Shown piece by piece: positions 10,320-22,400 of a stretch of 64,000 bases of DNA (positions are counted from its first letter, which is position 1; each line of letters opens with the position of its first letter). Source of the DNA: Callipepla californica brunnescens. Taxonomy: Eukaryota; Chordata; Aves; Galliformes; Odontophoridae. The notes under the pieces were generated by a model. It made no database searches, was not told the origin of the DNA, and saw nothing but the letters and a program-made list of their open reading frames with translations. The translations under genes were made by a program, and so were the position numbers. The DNA is taken from positions 161,501-225,500 of the forward strand of contig JALIRH010000096.1 in the NCBI GenBank assembly GCA_023055505.1, given 5' to 3'.

Positions 10320-10452
10320 GTGGAGGGGAACTGCAGCCCCTTAGGGATCTCCTGGGGCATATAGAGACCCACAGCGACCCATAGCAGGACCCACAGTGAC
10401 CCACAGCAAACCATATTGGGACCCATAGCGGGACCCAGAGAGACCCACAGAC

Positions 10453-10819
10453 TGTTACAATGAAGGGTCGGGAACCCAGCTTGATGCTAGCTAATGTTCC
10501 ATTTATTAAGCAACAACTCAAAGCTTAGATAGACAGAGAAGCAGTGTGTGTTAGGATCTAACTGGGGGAAGCTGCAAGGATCTAATTGAGGGAATTTACA
10601 CTCCTCAGTGTTAACAGGTCAAGAATATAAAACACTCCTAGTCATCTAAACAAACAGTTTCTTATTGCTATCCATTACTGTCTTCTGTTTCTTTTCACTC
10701 CTTAGACATGGTTGTCTCAAGCTTATCAGCTTATCTTTACACAGCCTACGTCCAAGGTTTATGGCCTGATTCCTGCTTAGCTAACAGTTCCGTCTGACTC
10801 CCACTTTTGCCATCACCCA
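10453..10819 (-). repeat. 3' LTR of the class II provirus
   Basis: On the minus strand it starts TGGGTGAT after a purine tract and ends CATTGTAACA, with the usual TG...CA ends and a length of about 367 bp. A polyadenylation signal AATAAA on the minus strand lies at 10502-10507. The opposite LTR is not in the window, so LTR-pair dating is impossible. Confidence 0.8.
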
Positions 10820-10835
10820 CTTCTCCCCCTTTCTG
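10820..10835 (-). other. Polypurine tract
   Basis: The minus strand reads AAAGGGGGAGAAG immediately before the LTR start. This is the position and composition of the plus-strand primer site in retroviruses. Confidence 0.8.
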
Positions 10836-10865
10836 TTATGAATATTTTCTTTGTAGCATTGTCAA

Positions 10866-12029
10866 TCATCTTTTTGCGCACATTGTAAAATGCAAGGAAG
10901 TAACAGCAAAAGCGTTACAACGATCATCGCAATGTAGCACATCATTTTTAAGATACTGTGGAGCCATCCAGTGAGACCCCCATCCCGAGAATAATTTGTC
11001 CAACCAGTCCCAATCCCTCTGTTCCTGCAGTTTCTTCACTCCATCCCGTATGGTCTTGATACTTGCTTGAATTGAAACGGAATGTTCTGACAGGTTCATG
11101 CAGCACATTCCTTCGAAATCCTCCCAGCCATGGCCTTGCGCCAGAAGTAGGAAATCAGTAGCAGCGCAATTTTGTGGCGCAGCATGTCTGACACTGTCCG
11201 CATCAAGTAAAAGACCTGTTAAAGCTAAACTAGTGGCATTTCCTTGTTTTGCTAAGCAAGAACCCAGTTTGTTCAGTGTTGCCAAAGCTTTAGCAACAGC
11301 AACCTGCGGTGTGAAAAAGGAAACGACTCCTATGGTCTCCCTGTTCCAAAACTTCATGTTATCATCACAATCTGATCTGAAGGTGTGGGTCATTCTCCTA
11401 AAACGGTGATGAGAATATTTCTTTCTCCACTGCAAGACAGTTGTCTCATTTCGGGTAAGGATAGTTAAACGCCCGAGACTACATGGCCCACCTCTAATGT
11501 AAGAAGGAATGGCAGGCCATGCCCGGTCAGCGCAACTACGGAAAACTCCATCTGGTAACTGTAAAGGAGCATTTACTGATTTTGAAAGGCTGGGTGAGGT
11601 GTAATTACACCACAGAGTTTGGTTATTGATGGCTGCGTCTACGGGACTGACATCCCATAGTTTGGTTTTATTTTTTCCAGTAGAATGGAATCTCAGGCAG
11701 AAGTCCATTTTTATAGATCCTAAGAAATCTATTTCTTGTGGCTCTAATTTGGCAGACGGAAGATATGGAACCCATCCATCCCAATTATCTACTGAATTTG
11801 TGCCAGTAAAGATTGCTCGTGAGGGACCAGGGATTGGCCACTCGTCTATGGGAAAGCCCACCAAGCGGGTAGAGAAGGGATTTTGCGCAGTTGCAGTGGC
11901 TAAGCAAAGTGTTTCCTGATGAGTAATATTAGCAAGTGTAAGCCACGCATTCGTTTTTGGGAGGGTAATAAAACCAGTAGAGAGTCCTGACATTTCAAGA
12001 AGTCAAGTCCATACAGTAGCTGGTCTCAT
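10866..12029 (-). pseudogene. env: Alpharetrovirus-like env, nearly open, three lesions
   Basis: An env-type frame of 375 codons runs from an ATG at 11993 to 10866. Seen in it are several N-glycosylation sites in the first half (N-I-T, N-K-T, N-Q-T, N-Y-T), a basic Arg-rich cleavage-like stretch, then a hydrophobic segment between cysteines that looks like an internal fusion peptide. A G-M-C-C-M-N-L-S segment marks the transmembrane subunit. An in-frame ATG at 12027-12029 overlaps the pol stop as ATGA and is the likelier original start, but a TGA at 12003-12005 (codon 9) separates it from the rest. A one-base change at the five-C run 10977-10981 throws the C-terminus out of frame, so the membrane-spanning segment and short tail sit in another frame. 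The surface part is short. It is an old genomic copy, not expected to be functional. Confidence 0.85.
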
Positions 12030-12862
12030 CCTTCCTTGGTTGTGTTTTCATCTGTTGTCAACGAAGTCTGTTCCTCGCGGTATGGTTTCACGTTCTTCGC
12101 AGGAATCCACCTGGGGCCTTTTCCTGTGGAGACACAAGCATAACCTCTCCCCCATGTGACAAGAGGATATGGCCCCATTATCATACCTGTTTCTGGGTGG
12201 CGAATCAACACCGGAGCCTTGATTCTTCTTTCCAATGTGATATTCGAACTAAAATGTCGGACTATCGGGGGATTGGTATCTAGCAGAGAAGAATTCAAAA
12301 AGTGAAAACATCAAGAGCTTTATGTAGTCGCTCCTCAGGAGGGGAAGCTCCCATTCCCCCTTTCTGTTGTGCTAATAGACGCTTTAAAGATTGGTGTGAC
12401 CGCTCAATTGACCTGGAGGGGAATGAGGGATCGCGGTGATGTGCATAATGCCCCAAGAATCCAGGAAGGCTTTTGTCGCAGCAGAGGTATATGCAGGACC
12501 ATGATCTGTTTTTAATTGGGAAGGGATACCTAATGTAGCAAAAGCACGCAGCAAACGCTTGCGAACATCTCGTGCCTTTTCTCCTGTATGACAAGAGGAA
12601 AATAAAGCTCCGGAAAAAGTATCAATCGAGGAATGTGTATATTTCAGCTTACCAAACCATGGGTAATGTGTGACATCCATTTGCCATAGCTGGAGGCTCT
12701 GCAGATCTCTGGGGTTAACCCCCCCTGCTATTGATGGGAAAGAATGCCTCTGGCAGTCGGGACATACCGCTGTAATGTTTGATGCTTGTTGGGAGGTAAG
12801 CCCAGACTGTCGTTTAAGACCTCCAGCATTCTGATGAAAGAAGGAGTGGCTAAGTTTAGCTT
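12026..12862 (-). pseudogene. pol: Integrase region of the class II pol
   Basis: In order on the minus strand there is a zinc-binding N-terminus with H-S-F-F-H (12834-12848) and C-P-D-C (12753-12764), then a core that opens M-D-V-T-H with its first Asp. The second Asp is in T-D-H-G-P at about 12504-12506. P-H-S-P-P-G-Q is followed by a frame change near 12410, after which the expected Glu-containing helix continues in another frame. A basic C-terminal domain (V-T-W-G-R-G, then P-R-W-I-P-A-K-N-V) ends at a TGA at 12026-12028 that overlaps the env ATG. The catalytic triad positions are recognisable but split by the frame change, so it is non-functional. Confidence 0.85.
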
Positions 12863-12865
12863 GCG

Positions 12866-14818
12866 CTATTCGGTCTGGTAAAACACGGACATATCAGCTT
12901 GAGATTCCCTTCTGCCGTGAAACCAGGTAAAGATGTGTGTGAGCGGATGTGCATTACAAAATAAGGATGAGTGCGGGAGTCTAAAAAAAAAAAAGTTCCT
13001 GGAACAAAATAAACAATGAAGAGTGAGAAATATTGCGTAATATGGATGCTTCTGCTCGCTGAACAATTCCTGCAACAGAAGCTGAGTCGGTAATAGGATT
13101 GAAAGGTGTGGACCATTTCCAAAAAACTCGGACAACAGCAGCTGGTTCCACTATTTGTGGAGAACCAGAAACAATTTCAATATCCGAATCCCATTGCTTC
13201 TGTTGATTATCCCACCATCAAATAACTGATTTGTGTGATCTTCCAGACCCATCCGTAATCTGGTAAGGGCCTGCAGCAGCTGATCACTTCTTTTTGGTGT
13301 GGATGTGAAGTGAACATTGAGGTTCAATAGCTTGTGTGACGGTGCGTGGGAAGTAAGGCTGCCTGTATAGCTTGCCAATGCCATGCTAAAGGCATCTGCT
13401 TGCTGATCAAGCCATTGTAAATACACATTTGTCACAGGTAAACAACTAGAGGAAAAGTCTACCCCTGATAACATCAGCAAGCGCTGCCTAGCTTTGATTC
13501 TCAGGGAAGCAAACATCTCATGCTGTGTCAGGATTGTCTTTGTCAACTGGTTTGGCAAAAAAATCCATTCAATAATGAATAGTGGGTCTGGCCTTTGAAA
13601 ATCCCACTGAAAAATTAGCGCATGAGGTTGTCGAGCAGGGTTGAGGATCATTAGAAAAAAAGGTAACTCCGGGGCACACCGATGAGCTTGTCTGTTAGTG
13701 CTAGCTGCAGCAACTTTTTGCAAGGCACTAGCCACTTCAGAGCCAAGACGGCAGGGAGAGTGTAAATCAGAATCCCCTTTCAGTAGTTCCAAAAGAGGAT
13801 ACAAGTCTGCATTAGAGATACCCAAGAGCGCTCAGACCCAGTTAATTGATCCCAACCATTTTTGTACATCGTGTCAATTTTTCACATCAGTTTGTCTTTG
13901 TAAGGGCTAGGGAATGATAGTCTGGGCTCTGATGCACCAGCCTAAATATTTCCATGGTGATATTTTCTGCATTTTTTCAGGCGCAATACAGAAACCTGCC
14001 GAATTAACAGCAGTTGTAAGGAGGGCTACTGCTTCCTCCATGATCTCGTGATGTTGCGCGGTTACTAAGATGTCGTCCATCTAATGATACAATAAAACAT
14101 TTGGCATTGTGTCTGGAATGGGGCTAAGCACTTTAGCTACATACCACTGACAAATGGTGGGGCTATTTTTCATTCCTTGTGGCAGCACAACCCACTGGCA
14201 TCTCTGCAACGGGGCTTGCATGTTGATGCTTGGAACTGAAAAAGCAAATGGAGGGGCATCCTCAGGGTGTAATGGACTATTAAAAAAGCAGTCTTGAAGA
14301 TCAGTGCCAGTCAAATGCCAGTCTCGGGGAATCATAGTGGGTGACAGGAGGCCTGGTTGAAGGGCTCCCATATTTTCCATAGCATCATTCATTTTTCTGA
14401 GGTCATGGAACAAGCGCCATTGACCAGTTTGTTTCTTAATGACAAATCCAGGTGAGTTCCAAGGATTAGTGGAGGTACAGTATGTCCTTTTGCTAATTGT
14501 TCCGCTACCAAGTCTTGGAGGGCGCCAAGTTTTTCTAGCGGAAGGGGCCATTGATCCACCCATCTAGGGGTATCTGTTTTCCATATTAGCTTAAGGGCGT
14601 CGCACCTCTCAATGGCCCCTCCCGAAAATCTGACTTGATAGTGACTCCCCACTGAACCATAACATCAGGGCCCCATAAATATCATCGGAATTGGCAACAC
14701 AAACGGTTTGATAGTAGCTACCCGATCTTCAGGTCCTCTGATTGGAATGAACTCAGCACTTTGCTGGCTGTTCCTTGCACCTCCCACCCCAGCTAATGTA
14801 TGGGATGATTTGTATGAT
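12866..14818 (-). pseudogene. pol: Protease end, RT and RNase H of the class II pol
   Basis: From right to left, the protease C-terminus (flap-like A-G-V-G-G-A, then W-G-P-D-V near the end) lies at 14655-14818 with a stop and frame change. RT follows from about 14650. It contains G-Q-W-R-L-F-H-D-L-R, the L-P-Q-G-M-K-N-S-P turn and the catalytic M-D-D (14072-14080). A TAG at 14081-14083 sits in the codon just before M-D-D. The thumb and connection region runs to about 13150 as a 225-codon open segment. RNase H remains follow, with T-D-S-A-S-V-A-G and H-I-R-S-H-T-S. Stops and frame shifts show it is inactive. Confidence 0.85.
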
Positions 14819-17800
14819 GTAACCCAAAACCAAACCCCAGGCCTACCCCTTCTCTCACCCTGACACTCGAACCAAACCTCCGCCTAAACCTAACCCTAAT
14901 ATCTAAGCCTAAGCCTAACCCTTCCAATTGCCCTAGCCCTAACACTAACCCTTTTCCTATACCTAACCCTGACCTCAACCCTGATCCTAACCTTTCCCTA
15001 ACCCTAACACCAACCCGTAACATCATTTGAATCCTAATCCTATTCCAAACCTTAACCCTATCCCAAGGCCTAACCCTACTCTGACCTTTACACTCCAACT
15101 AACCCAACCTCGATCAATAAATACAAATGGAATCCTAAACCTAAACCTAAACCTAAACCTACTGCTAACACCACAAGTCAGCCTACTTTTCTCCCTAAAT
15201 CTAATCATAAATCTCAAAAAATCTTTGTCCCTAACCCTAATCATAAATCCAGTCCAAACTCTGAAACTTTCCCAAAACCTATGCCTATTCCTAACACTTA
15301 CTCTTACCCTAAGTCTATCCCTAACACTAACCCTTCTCCCAGACACAACCCTAAAGCCAACACTAATCCTAACCTAATCTTTATCCTAATCCTAAACCTA
15401 ATCCTAACTCTTACCCTAATTCTAACTCTACCCTAACCCTAACTCTGACCCTCAAACCAAACCCACATTTAAGCACAACCCTAATCCCGACACCTAGCAT
15501 CAGATTACCACAACCCTAACGGAACCCTAACCCTAACACTAATGCTATGACTATCCCAAACCCTAACCCAAGTACTAGACCAAACCATACCCCTATCCCT
15601 CACTCTAAAACTAACAACCCTAACTAAACTCTAACCGTAACCCTATCCCTAATACTAACACTAATCATCTTTTAAACACCAATGTTATTCCTATTCCTAA
15701 ACCTTACCCAATCTCCAAATGAAATCCAAGGCCGGTGCCTTCTCACACCCTAACGATCAAACCAAACCTACATCTAAACCTAACCCTAAATCCAATCTTT
15801 ACCCTAAACCATACACTTGCCCTGGCCTTAACACTAACCCTTTCCCTATACCTAACCCTAACCCTAACCTTAACACTAATTTGAGGCCTATCCCTAGTAG
15901 GAACCCAAAACCTAATTGGAATCTGAATCCTGTTCTTAACCTTAACCCTAACACGACTTAACTCTACTCTGACCCTAAAAGTCAAATTAACCCTACTCCT
16001 TACCCTAAACCTCAATCTAAACCTAAACCTAACCCTAAACCTAAACTTCACAAGAACACTCAACCTAATCCTAGCACTAACCTAAACTAAAACTAAAACA
16101 ACTTTTTTGCTAACCCTAATCCTAAATCTAACCCTAACCCCAAAACTCCCCCAAACCTGACCCTAAACCTAATCCACTCCAAAATCCTTACCCTAACCCT
16201 AACCCCAAACACCCTAATACTAGAACTAAAGCAATCCTTCACCCTAACCCTAAAACTAACAATTTAACTTTGACCCTAAAACTCAAATTCACCCTACATA
16301 CACTTTATGCTACCTAGGTTAGGGTCAGGCTCAATCTGGGTTTTGTGTTGGGGTCAAAGGGATAGGGTTAGGGTAGAGTTCGAGTTAGGAGGAAGGTAAT
16401 GCTTACAGATATGTTTAGAGAATGGAACAGGGTTAGGGTTAAGGTTAGGGTAAGGTTGAAGGTTAGGCTCAGGGACAGATTTAGGGTTAGAGTTTGGGTT
16501 CCTTTTAGGTTTAGGGATAGGGTTAGGGTACGGTTAGGTATTGTACAACGCTAAGTGTTAGCTTCTGGGTAAGGGATAGGGTTAGGGTAAGGGTTAGATT
16601 CAGGGTTAGGGTTAGCATTAGCATCAGGGTTAGGGTTATGGTAAGAGTTAGGATAGGGAATGGGATACAGTTAGGGTAAGGGTTAGGAATAGGGTTAGGG
16701 TTACATTAAGGTTAGGGTTAGTGTTTGGATCAGGGGTAGGGTTAGGAATAAAGTTAGAGTAAGGGCTAGGATTAGGGTTAGGGTTAGGGTAGGGATACGG
16801 TTAGGGTAGAGTTAAGGTTAGGGTAGGGTTAGGGTTAGGGTAGGGGTTAGGGATAGGGTTAGGGTTAGGGTTAGGGTTAGGTTAGGGTTTGGGTTATGGT
16901 AAGAGTTAGGATAGGGATTGTGATACGGTTAGGGTAAGGGTTAGGAATAGGGATAGGGTTTGATTAGGGTAAGGGTTATTGTTTGGATTAGGGGTAGGGT
17001 TACGAATAAAGTTAGAGTTAGGGCTAGGATTAGGGTTACGGTTCGGGATTGGATTAGTGTTAGGGTAAGGAATAAAGTTAGAGTTAGTGTTAGGATTAGG
17101 GTTAGGGTAAAGTAGGGTTAGGGGTAGGGTTAGGGTTAGGGTTAGGGTTAGGGTTAGGGTTAGGGTTAGGGCTAGGGTTTGGGTTAGGCTAGGGTTAGGG
17201 TAAGGGTTAGGGTTAGGATAAGAATTAGGATAGGGATTGTGATACAGTTAAGGTAAGGGTTAGGAATTAGGGTTAGGGTTAGGGTTAGGATTAGGGTTAG
17301 GGTTAGGGTTAGGATTAGGGTTAGGGTTAAGGTTAGAGTTAGGGTTAGGGTTAGGGTTAGGGTTAGGGTTAGGGTTAGGGTTAGGTAAGGTTTAGGGTTA
17401 GGGTAAGAATTAGGATAGGGATTGTGATACAGTTAAGGTAAGGGTTAGGGCTTAGGGTTAGGGTTAGGGTTAGGGTTAGGTTTAGGTTTAGGTTTAGGGT
17501 TAGGGTTAGGGTTAGGGTTAGGGTTAATGTAGTTTAGGGCTAGGGTTAGGGTTAGGATTAGGGTTAGGGTTAATGTAGGGTTAGGGTTAGTGCTAGGAAT
17601 CAATTTGGAGGAAGGAAAAGTTATAGGAATTGGTTCATTGTTAGCGTTAGTCTTCAGGGTTAGGGTTCGGATTTAGCACTATGTTTCAGGTTCCTTTTAG
17701 GTTTAGTGATAAGGATTAGGGGTACGTTTAGGTATTGTACAATGCTAAGTGTTAGCTTCTGGGTGGGGGTTGGGGTTAGATTAAGGGTGAGGGTTAGGGT

Positions 17801-19404
17801 TAGGACTAGATTTAGGATTAGGTTTAGGAATAGGTTTTCTTTGATTGTTAGGGTGAGAGAAAGGTTAGGCCTTGGGTTTGTTTTTGGAATAGTTTTGGGT
17901 TTCAGAATAGGAACTGGGTTAGTATTTGGAATCTGATTGCTTTAGTATTAGTGTTAGGGTGGGGGTTAGAAGTTAGGTGAGCGTTGTGGTAATCTAATGC
18001 TTTGTGTTAGGCTTAGGGTTGGGCTTTTACTTGAGGTTGGTGTTAGGGTCAGCTTTAGTTTGAAGGTAGATTTAGAGTTTAAATTGTGGTCATGCTTGGG
18101 ATTAGTTTTAGAGTTAGGGTAAGATTTAGGTTTCCTTTCAGTGTTAGGCTGTGAGAATTGTAGGCTTTGTGTTTTTGGGTTTGTGTTGGGTTTAGGAATT
18201 GGGATAGTGTTTGGGATAGTATTAGCGTTAAGGCTGGGGTTAGAGTTAGGTGATGGCTGTGGTAATCTAATGCTTTGTGTTAGGTTTAGGGTTGGGCTTC
18301 CATCTGGGGTTGGTTTTAAGGTCCCATTTAGATTTCAGGAAGAATTGGAGTTCAATTGAGGTAACGGTTAGGATTAGATTTAGGGTTCTGATAAGGGTTA
18401 GGTTAGGGTTAGGGTTTGGTTCCAAGTTGTTTTTAGGGTTAGGGTTAACGTTAGGTTTCAGGATAGGGTTAGGAATATAGCTAGGTGTTTGTTAGGTAAG
18501 GTTTAGTCCTGGGGTTTCAGTTTGGGTTAGGTGAAGCGTTAGTTTTACAGTTAGAAGACATGTTAGGGTTAGGGTTAGGTTTTGGTGTAGATTTAGGTTT
18601 AGGGTAAGGGTTAGGGATGTAGATGAAGGTTTAGTGGAAGGGGTAGGGTTCTCTTTAGTTTTAGGACCAGGGAAGGGTCCTAAAAGGGCCTTGGCTAAGG
18701 GTGAGTTTTAGTATTTGATTTAGCGTTGCGTTCAGATCTAGGTTAGTTTGAGTGTCAGGCTGAGAGAAGGGGTAGGCCTTGGGTTTGGTTCTGGCTTAGT
18801 GTTAGGTTTAGGAATAGGAATAGTTTTGGTGTTTGGATTGGGTTTGGGGTTAGTAGTAGGGATTGGATTGGGGTTAGTGTTAGGTGAGATCTGCGGTAAT
18901 CTGATGCTTTCTTTGAGGCTTGAGGTTTGAGCTTAAACGTGGTGTTGGTTTTAGGGTAGGATTTAGGGCTAGGGTTTGGTTGAGGGTAGCATTAGGTTTA
19001 GGTTTAGGGGAAGGGTTTTGGTTAGGGTAGAGGTTAGAATTCTGGTTTGGGTTAGGAATAGGGTTCTGGACAAGGTAAGGATTTAGTCCTAGGTTTCCAG
19101 TTAGGGTAAGGTGAAGTGCTGGTGTTCTAGTTAGGAGAAGAGTTAGGTTGAGGTTTCGGGTTAGGTTTTTTTGTCGATTTAGGTTTTAGGTAAGGGGTAG
19201 ATTTTAGACAACATGAGCTTTCTGGTCAGAGTAGGGTTAGGCCTTAGAATATGGATAAGATTAGGATAAATGTAGGGTTAGTTTCGGGTTTAGGTTAGTT
19301 TGAGTGTTAGGCTGAGAGAAGGGGAGGGCCTTGGGTTTGGGTTTGGTTTAGGGTTAAGATAAGGTTTAGGAATAGGAGTAGGTTTGGGGTTTGGATTGGG
19401 TTTG
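14632..19404. repeat. Macrosatellite copy 1 (4,773 bp)
   Basis: The unit starts inside proviral pol: 14632-14818 is protease sequence in its original setting. C-strand telomere-like DNA follows (14819-16312), then a switch at CCTAGG (16313-16318) to G-strand DNA (16319-19404). The G-rich arm has short pure (TTAGGG)n tracts around 17120-17170 and 17337-17390. It is the most divergent copy by scattered substitutions, for example GAGGAAGG where the others have GATGAAGG near 16390. The small open frames on both strands are translated repeat words and not genes. Confidence 0.92.
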
Positions 19405-22400
19405 GACTTGATAGTGACTCCCCACTGAACCATAACATCAGGGCCCCATAAATATCATCGGAATTGGCAACACAAACGGTTTGATAGTAGCTACCCGATC
19501 TTCAGGTCCTCTGATTGGAATGAACTCAGCACTTTGCTGGCTGTTCCTTGCACCTCCCACCCCAGCTAATGTATGGGATGATTTGTATGATGTAACCCAA
19601 AACCAAACCCCAGGCCTACCCCTTCTCTCACCCTGACACTCGAACCAAACCTCCGCCTAAACCTAACCCTAATATCTAAGCCTAAGCCTAACCCTTCCAA
19701 TTGCCCTAGCCCTAACACTAACCCTTTTCCTATACCTAACCCTGACCTCAACCCTGATCCTAACCTTTCCCTAACCCTAACACCAACCCGTAACATCATT
19801 TGAATCCTAATCCTATTCCAAACCTTAACCCTATCCCAAGGCCTAACCCTACTCTGACCTTTACACTCCAACTAACCCAACCTCGATCAATAAATACAAA
19901 TGGAATCCTAAACCTAAACCTAAACCTAAACCTACTGCTAACACCACAAGTCAGCCTACTTTTCTCCCTAAATCTAATCATAAATCTCAAAAAATCTTTG
20001 TCCCTAACCCTAATCATAAATCCAGTCCAAACTCTGAAACTTTCCCAAAACCTATGCCTATTCCTAACACTTACTCTTACCCTAAGTCTATCCCTAACAC
20101 TAACCCTTCTCCCAGACACAACCCTAAAGCCAACACTAATCCTAACCTAATCTTTATCCTAATCCTAAACCTAATCCTAACTCTTACCCTAATTCTAACT
20201 CTACCCTAACCCTAACTCTGACCCTCAAGCCAAACCCACATTTAAGCACAACCCTAATCCCGACACCTAGCATCAGATTACCACAACCCTAACGGAACCC
20301 TAACCCTAACACTAATGCTATGACTATCCCAAACCCTAACCCAAGTACTAGACCAAACCATACCCCTATCCCTCACTCTAAAACTAACAACCCTAACTAA
20401 ACTCTAACCGTAACCCTATCCCTAATACTAACACTAATCATCTTTTAAACACCAATGTTATTCCTATTCCTAAACCTTACCCAATCTCCAAATGAAATCC
20501 AAGGCCGGTGCCTTCTCACACCCTAACGATCAAACCAAACCTACATCTAAACCTAACCCTAAATCCAATCTTTACCCTAAACCATACACTTGCCCTGGCC
20601 TTAACACTAACCCTTTCCCTATACCTAACCCTAACCCTAACCTTAACACTAATTTGAGGCCTATCCCTAGTAGGAACCCAAAACCTAATTGGAATCTGAA
20701 TCCTGTTCTTAACCTTAACCCTAACACGACTTAACTCTACTCTGACCCTAAAAGTCAAATTAACCCTACTCCTTACCCTAAACCTCAATCTAAACCTAAA
20801 CCTAACCCTAAACCTAAACTTCACAAGAACACTCAACCTAATCCTAGCACTAACCTAAACTAAAACTAAAACAACTTTTTTGCTAACCCTAATCCTAAAT
20901 CTAACCCTAACCCCAAAACTCCCCCAAACCTGACCCTAAACCTAATCCACTCCAAAATCCTTACCCTAACCCTAACCCCAAACACCCTAATACTAGAACT
21001 AAAGCAATCCTTCACCCTAACCCTAAAACTAACAATTTAACTTTGACCCTAAAACTCAAATTCACCCTACATACACTTGATGCTACCTAGGTTAGGGTCA
21101 GGCTCAATCTGGGTTTTGTGTTGGGGTCAAAGGGATAGGGTTAGGGTAGAGTTCGAGTTAGGATGAAGGTAATGCTTACAGATATGTTTAGAGAATGGAA
21201 CAGGGTTAGGGTTAAGGTTAGGGTAAGGTTGAAGGTTAGGCTCAGGGACAGATTTAGGGTTAGAGTTTGGGTTCCTTTTAGATTTAGGGATAGGGTTAGG
21301 GTACGGTTAGGTATTGTACAACGCTAAGTGTTAGCTTCTGGGTAAGGGATAGGGTTAGGGTAAGGGTTAGATTCAGGGTTAGGGTTAGCATTAGCATCAG
21401 GGTTAGGGTTATGGTAAGAGTTAGGATAGGGAATGGGATACAGTTAGGGTAAGGGTTAGGAATAGGGTTAGGGTTACATTAAGGTTAGGGTTAGTGTTTG
21501 GATCAGGGGTAGGGTTAGGAATAAAGTTAGAGTAAGGGCTAGGATTAGGGTTAGGGTTAGGGTAGGGATACGGTTAGGGTAGAGTTAAGGTTAGGGTAGG
21601 GTTAGGGTTAGGGTAGGGGTTAGGGATAGGGTTAGGGTTAGGGTTAGGGTTAGGTTAGGGTTTGGGTTATGGTAAGAGTTAGGATAGGGATTGTGATACG
21701 GTTAGGGTAAGGGTTAGGAATAGGGATAGGGTTTGATTAGGGTAAGGGTTATTGTTTGGATTAGGGGTAGGGTTACGAATAAAGTTAGAGTTAGGGCTAG
21801 GATTAGGGTTAGGGTTCGGGATTGGATTAGTGTTAGGGTAAGGAATAAAGTTAGAGTTAGTGTTAGGATTAGGGTTAGGGTAAAGTAGGGTTAGGGGTAG
21901 GGTTAGGGTTAGGGTTAGGGTTAGGGTTAGGGTTAGGGTTAGGGTTAGGGTTAGGGTTAGGGTTAGGGTTAGGGTTTGGGTTAGGCTAGGGTTAGGGTAA
22001 GGGTTAGGGTTAGGATAAGAATTAGGATAGGGATTGTGATACAGTTAAGGTAAGGGTTAGGAATTAGGGTTAGGGTTAGGGTTAGGATTAGGGTTAGGGT
22101 TAGGGTTAGGATTAGGGTTAGGGTTAAGGTTAGAGTTAGGGTTAGGGTTAGGGTTAGGGTTAGGGTTAGGGTTAGGGTTAGGGTTAGGGTTAGGGTTAGG
22201 GTTAGGGTTAGGGTTAGGTAAGGGTTAGGGTTAGGGTGAGAATTAGGATAGGGATTGTGATACAGTTAAGGTAAGGGTTAGGAATTAGGGTTAGGGTTAG
22301 GGTTAGGTTTAGGTTTATGTTTAGGGTTAGGGTTAGGGTTAGGGTTAGGGTTAATGTAGTTTAGGGCTAGGGTTATGGTTAGGGTTAGGATAGGGTTAAT

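Larger units (their letters stand above)
8285..10452. repeat. GACCCACAGCGACCCATAG minisatellite
   Basis: Hundreds of copies of the ~9-10 bp words GACCCACAGC and GACCCATAGA alternate to give ~19-20 bp units, interrupted by AGAGACC and GGGACCC variants. Four copies of a ~75-bp unique module are embedded at about 8944-9020, 9730-9795, 9977-10053 and 10287-10362. Each has CACGTG or a near match, a CTCF-like core and GGGGAACTGCAGCCCCTTAGG. Long minus-strand open frames rich in Gly, Ser, Leu, Trp and Val are repeat artefacts. The block ends exactly where the proviral LTR begins. Confidence 0.9.
10453..14818 (-). mobile_element. Class II (alpharetrovirus-like) provirus, 5' truncated
   Basis: In proviral orientation (minus strand) the order is end of protease, RT, connection/RNase H, integrase, env, polypurine tract and 3' LTR. 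The 5' LTR, gag and most of protease are missing. Homology ends near 14818, where C-rich telomere-like DNA starts. Pol is broken by stops and frame changes. Env carries an internal fusion peptide region between cysteines and a Cys-Cys-containing transmembrane subunit of alpharetroviral type. The left boundary is clean against the minisatellite. Its protease end (14632-14818) was copied into each unit of the adjacent array, so the provirus predates the amplification. Confidence 0.9.

Noticed and set aside
10866..11409. Plus-strand open frames opposite env
   Set aside because: They are antisense shadows of the retroviral frame with no motif of their own.
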